Assembly (NCBI GenBank): GCA_905183005.1
Contig: CAJJDO010000119.1
Location: 248,001-312,000 of the forward strand
DNA: 64,000 bases
Reading direction: 5' to 3'
Source of the DNA: Paramecium pentaurelia
Lineage: Eukaryota; Ciliophora; Oligohymenophorea; Peniculida; Parameciidae
The first letter of the stretch is position 1. Each line of letters begins with the position of its first letter. Of the stretch, positions 61,072 to 64,000 are shown one piece after another. The position numbers were made by a program, and so were the translations under genes. Below the pieces are notes generated by a model. It had not been told where the DNA came from and did no database searches. It saw only the letters and a program-made list of their open reading frames with translations.

Positions 61072-61514
61072 AATCTATCTTTAATTGATTACATCATATT
61101 TGCGTGTTTTATAAACAACATACAATTTGAAATTATCAATACTTTTATGTAAAACAATATCATGAAATACTATTTAGAGTATTTTTAGAGATGGTTATAA
61201 ATAATTTTATTGAGCTTTCTATAAAACCTTAAAGGATATTAAATATATATATATATTAATTTATTTGGTAATTTTTTCAATTAAATTATGAATAAGAATG
61301 CTAAATTTATATTGTTTATTTATATATAATCAATAGATAATTTTGAGTTGAAAATTTAAAATTTCTAAAATTACAATCAAAATATTTAAGATATATTTAT
61401 CAAAAATGTATAAAACTTAAAAAATTTAGAATAGAGTAGAAGTAAGAAGACAATATGATAAATTATGATATAAAATATTTATATTTTTTTGATTAATTAA
61501 AAGATTTAAAATAA
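61072..61514. other. Intergenic region
   Basis: About 440 bp AT-rich spacer upstream of the succinyl-CoA ligase gene, with a TA run near 61240-61255. Nothing coding is seen. Confidence 0.5.
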
Positions 61515-62868
61515 ATGTTCAATCGAATTACTAGGTTGGCTGGATTATAACATAAAGTTGTAAGATGCTTTGATCTACATGAATATCAAAGTAAGGATTT
61601 GATGAGAAGATTCAATGTTCTAGTGTAGAAAGGAGAAATCGCCTTAAATGCTGAGGAAGCAGCCAAAGTTGCTAAAAAACTTGATCCTAGTGGTGGATTG
61701 ATTCTTAAGTCTTAAGTTCATGCAGGAGGAAGAGGCAAAGGTATATTCAAACATATATTTAAAGGAACATTATCTAGTGGATTGAAAGGTGGAGTTAAGA
61801 TTTGCAAAACTCCAGAAGAAGTAGCAAATTATACTAAATAAATGATTGGATATAAATTAGTAACTCATTAGACACCAAAAGAAGTAAATATAATTATTTA
61901 TTTAATTAGGGTTTATAAGTTAATGCAGTACTTGTTCATGAAGGTGTAGATATTGTACGTCAATTATATTTAGCCTTTATTTTAGATAGAAATTCATAGA
62001 AACCAGCTATTGTTGCTTCAATCAATGGTGGAATGGAAATTGAAGAAGTTGCTAAAACAGATCCAAATAGTATTATTGTATTACCAATTGATGTAAATAG
62101 TGGATTAACAGATGATATTGCTAATAAAGTTGTTGACAATCTATAATTATAAACAGTTAGATAATAAGCAATTGAATAATTAAAGAATTTATATAAGATG
62201 TTCATTACTCTTGATGCAACATAAGTTGAAATTAATCCATGGGCAACAGATCCAAAAAATAAATTATTTTGTATTGATGCTAAGATTAATGTTGATGATA
62301 ATGCTAAATTTAGATAAAAGGAATTGGTTGAATTAAGAAAAACATCTGTTGCATCTGAATAAGTAGATCCACATGAAGAATTAGCATTAGCTGCTGGATT
62401 GAATTATGTTGCATTAGATGGAAATATTGGTTGTATGGTTAATGGAGCTGGATTAGCTATGGCTACAATGGATATAATTAAATTATATGGAGGAGATCCT
62501 GCAAATTTCTTAGATGTTGGAGGTGGTGCAAATGTTGAATAAGTTAAAACTGCATTTGAAATCTTAAATTCTCATCCTAAAGTTGAAACTATCCTTATTA
62601 ATATCTTTGGTGGTATCATGAAATGCAATATCATTGCTGAAGGTATCATTAAAGCAGCTTAATTGGTTGATCTTAAAACACCATTGGTTGTTAGATTAAC
62701 TGGAACAAATTCTCAATAAGGTAATTATTATTCTATATATTTTTAGGAGCTAAAATGTTGGATGAATTTGCTAAATCATAAACCAAAGTACAAATTACAA
62801 CAGCCACAGATTTGGATGATGCTGCTTAAAAATCTGTAAAAATTGCAAAAGTATCTAGAAAGCAATGA
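61515..62868 (+). CDS. Succinyl-CoA ligase beta subunit (mitochondrial)
   Basis: 433 aa. Starts MFNRITRLAGLQHKVVRCFD, an amphipathic, Arg-bearing mitochondrial presequence. Then HEYQSKDLMRRFNVLVQKGE (ATP-grasp start), KSQVHAGGRGKG (nucleotide-binding), EINPWATDPKNKLFCIDAK, NGAGLAMATMDIIKLYGG, ANFLDVGGGANVEQV and NIFGGIMKCNIIAEGI (CoA and alpha-contact region). Introns: 61884-61909 and 62721-62746 (26 nt each). It makes ATP or GTP from succinyl-CoA in the TCA cycle; nucleotide specificity cannot be told here. A partial exact copy lies at 63314-64000. Confidence 0.96.
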
Positions 62869-63234
62869 TATATTCATCAATTATTATTATAATTCTTTAA
62901 ATAATTAAATTATTCTATTTTTATCAATAAATATTCATAGTAGATAAATTACATTATATTTTTATAGTGATTTCAAAATAGAATCTAAAAAAACTCAAAA
63001 TTCTTTATCCTAAAGGTATTCTAGTATTAAAGATAATATTAATTAATAAAATAGAATACAATTAACCAATTCAAAATTAAATTATAGATTTTATTTAAAG
63101 AACACATTAATAGAAATGAATACTACACATACATCAAAATTAATTATCTGATAATCTGCTTATATCCATTGTTTGATTAACATCATAAAGGAATTAATTG
63201 TAATGCTATTTCTCATGAGATGGTACTATCACCA
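62869..63234. other. Intergenic region
   Basis: Intergenic sequence after the succinyl-CoA ligase stop. Convergent with the fragment of a minus-strand gene that begins at 63235. Confidence 0.5.
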
Positions 63235-63312
63235 TCATTTGTTATTGCTACTAGTTTTCATTTTATTTTTTGTTTTCTTATCTAATAAATCGATATCCTC
63301 TTTGATGTAAAC
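63235..63312 (-). CDS. C-terminal fragment of an unknown gene, cut by the N gap
   Basis: Minus-strand frame reads VYIKEDIDLLDKKTKNKMKT...NNK and ends at TGA 63235-63237. The composition is coding-like, but only ~25 residues are visible before the single N at 63313, where the sequence context changes abruptly. The rest of this gene is missing from the window. Confidence 0.4.
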   Translation of the reverse strand, partial: VYIKEDIDLLDKKTKNKMKTSSNNK

Positions 63313-63313
63313 N
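63313..63313. other. Undetermined base (N), assembly join
   Basis: The only N in the window. The sequence to its right is not a continuation of the sequence to its left but a repeat of 62227 onward, so this marks a scaffold join rather than a base-call ambiguity. Confidence 0.85.
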
Positions 63314-64000
63314 TGAAATTAATCCATGGGCAACAGATCCAAAAAATAAATTATTTTGTATTGATGCTAAGATTAATGTTGATGATAATGCTAAATTTAG
63401 ATAAAAGGAATTGGTTGAATTAAGAAAAACATCTGTTGCATCTGAATAAGTAGATCCACATGAAGAATTAGCATTAGCTGCTGGATTGAATTATGTTGCA
63501 TTAGATGGAAATATTGGTTGTATGGTTAATGGAGCTGGATTAGCTATGGCTACAATGGATATAATTAAATTATATGGAGGAGATCCTGCAAATTTCTTAG
63601 ATGTTGGAGGTGGTGCAAATGTTGAATAAGTTAAAACTGCATTTGAAATCTTAAATTCTCATCCTAAAGTTGAAACTATCCTTATTAATATCTTTGGTGG
63701 TATCATGAAATGCAATATCATTGCTGAAGGTATCATTAAAGCAGCTTAATTGGTTGATCTTAAAACACCATTGGTTGTTAGATTAACTGGAACAAATTCT
63801 CAATAAGGTAATTATTATTCTATATATTTTTAGGAGCTAAAATGTTGGATGAATTTGCTAAATCATAAACCAAAGTACAAATTACAACAGCCACAGATTT
63901 GGATGATGCTGCTTAAAAATCTGTAAAAATTGCAAAAGTATCTAGAAAGCAATGATATATTCATCAATTATTATTATAATTCTTTAAATAATTAAATTAT
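63314..64000 (+). repeat. Exact copy of the 3' part of the succinyl-CoA ligase gene
   Basis: These 687 bases match 62227-62913 base for base as far as compared by eye, including the 26-nt second intron and the 3' flank, with a constant offset of 1087. It begins inside codons for EINPWATDP, so it lacks a start, presequence and first half. As DNA it would be a 5'-truncated pseudogene; complete identity, intron retention and the adjoining N make an assembly artefact more likely. Confidence 0.9.

Noticed and set aside
1..64000. TGA read as Trp, or the standard genetic code
   Set aside because: All conserved proteins end at TGA, and TAA/TAG occur at Gln positions throughout.
1..64000. tRNA or rRNA genes, CRISPR arrays, transposases, telomeric repeats
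   Set aside because: None seen by eye: no tRNA T-loop box with cloverleaf, no spaced direct repeats, no G4T2-type runs. A tRNA or covariance-model scan could still find a missed RNA.

Overview
This window is macronuclear-type DNA from a ciliate, most probably Paramecium or a close relative. It is very AT-rich. Coding frames stay open only if TAA and TAG are read as glutamine and TGA is the sole stop. Conserved domains reconnect only after removal of about 80 tiny introns of 20-32 nt, most of them GTA...TAG. All coordinates, frames and introns were worked out by hand from the sequence. In every complete intron-containing model the spliced length is a multiple of three and ends on TGA. The species cannot be named from this alone.

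Layout: about 38 protein genes on both strands, packed with gaps of 11 to about 1200 bp. 1-9.4 kb: a truncated RING-finger gene, an H-type lectin/crystallin-like secreted protein, a Gln-rich protein with two copies of a Cys/His motif, an unknown protein, a PX sorting nexin, the nuclear exosome exonuclease RRP6 and an unknown. 10-18.6 kb: a coiled-coil unknown, a STIMATE/TMEM110 membrane protein, a small two-TM protein, an auxilin-type J protein, histone H2B, a thioredoxin-like protein, and IMP4 divergent by 11 bp from an unknown gene. 19.4-30.4 kb: a histidine acid phosphatase relative lacking both catalytic histidines, a coiled-coil protein, an oxysterol-binding protein, a leishmanolysin peptidase, an unknown, a ceramide synthase and a SET methyltransferase. 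31.6-41.7 kb: a PRMT1-type arginine methyltransferase, an unknown, RP2, an unknown, proteasome RPN1 and a kinesin-13. 42.5-52 kb: a multi-TM protein, a DNAJC9-like protein, the nuclear pore protein gp210 and IFT56/TTC26. 53-63 kb: small MGC-starting proteins, a Sec14-like protein, a B-box/WD40 protein, a casein kinase 1 and mitochondrial succinyl-CoA ligase beta. The right end (63314-64000) is an exact copy of the succinyl-CoA ligase 3' part behind a single N, which looks like an assembly artefact.

The genes do not form an operon or an obvious cassette. They are housekeeping functions (ribosome and RNA processing, chromatin, proteasome, lipid transport and synthesis, TCA cycle), ciliary and cytoskeletal genes (RP2, IFT56, kinesin-13) and ciliate-specific unknowns. 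The most unusual points are the His-less acid phosphatase relative, the duplicated Cys/His motif protein, introns ending AAG or GAG instead of TAG, frame-neutral introns cutting through catalytic motifs, and the 11-bp divergent IMP4 gene pair.
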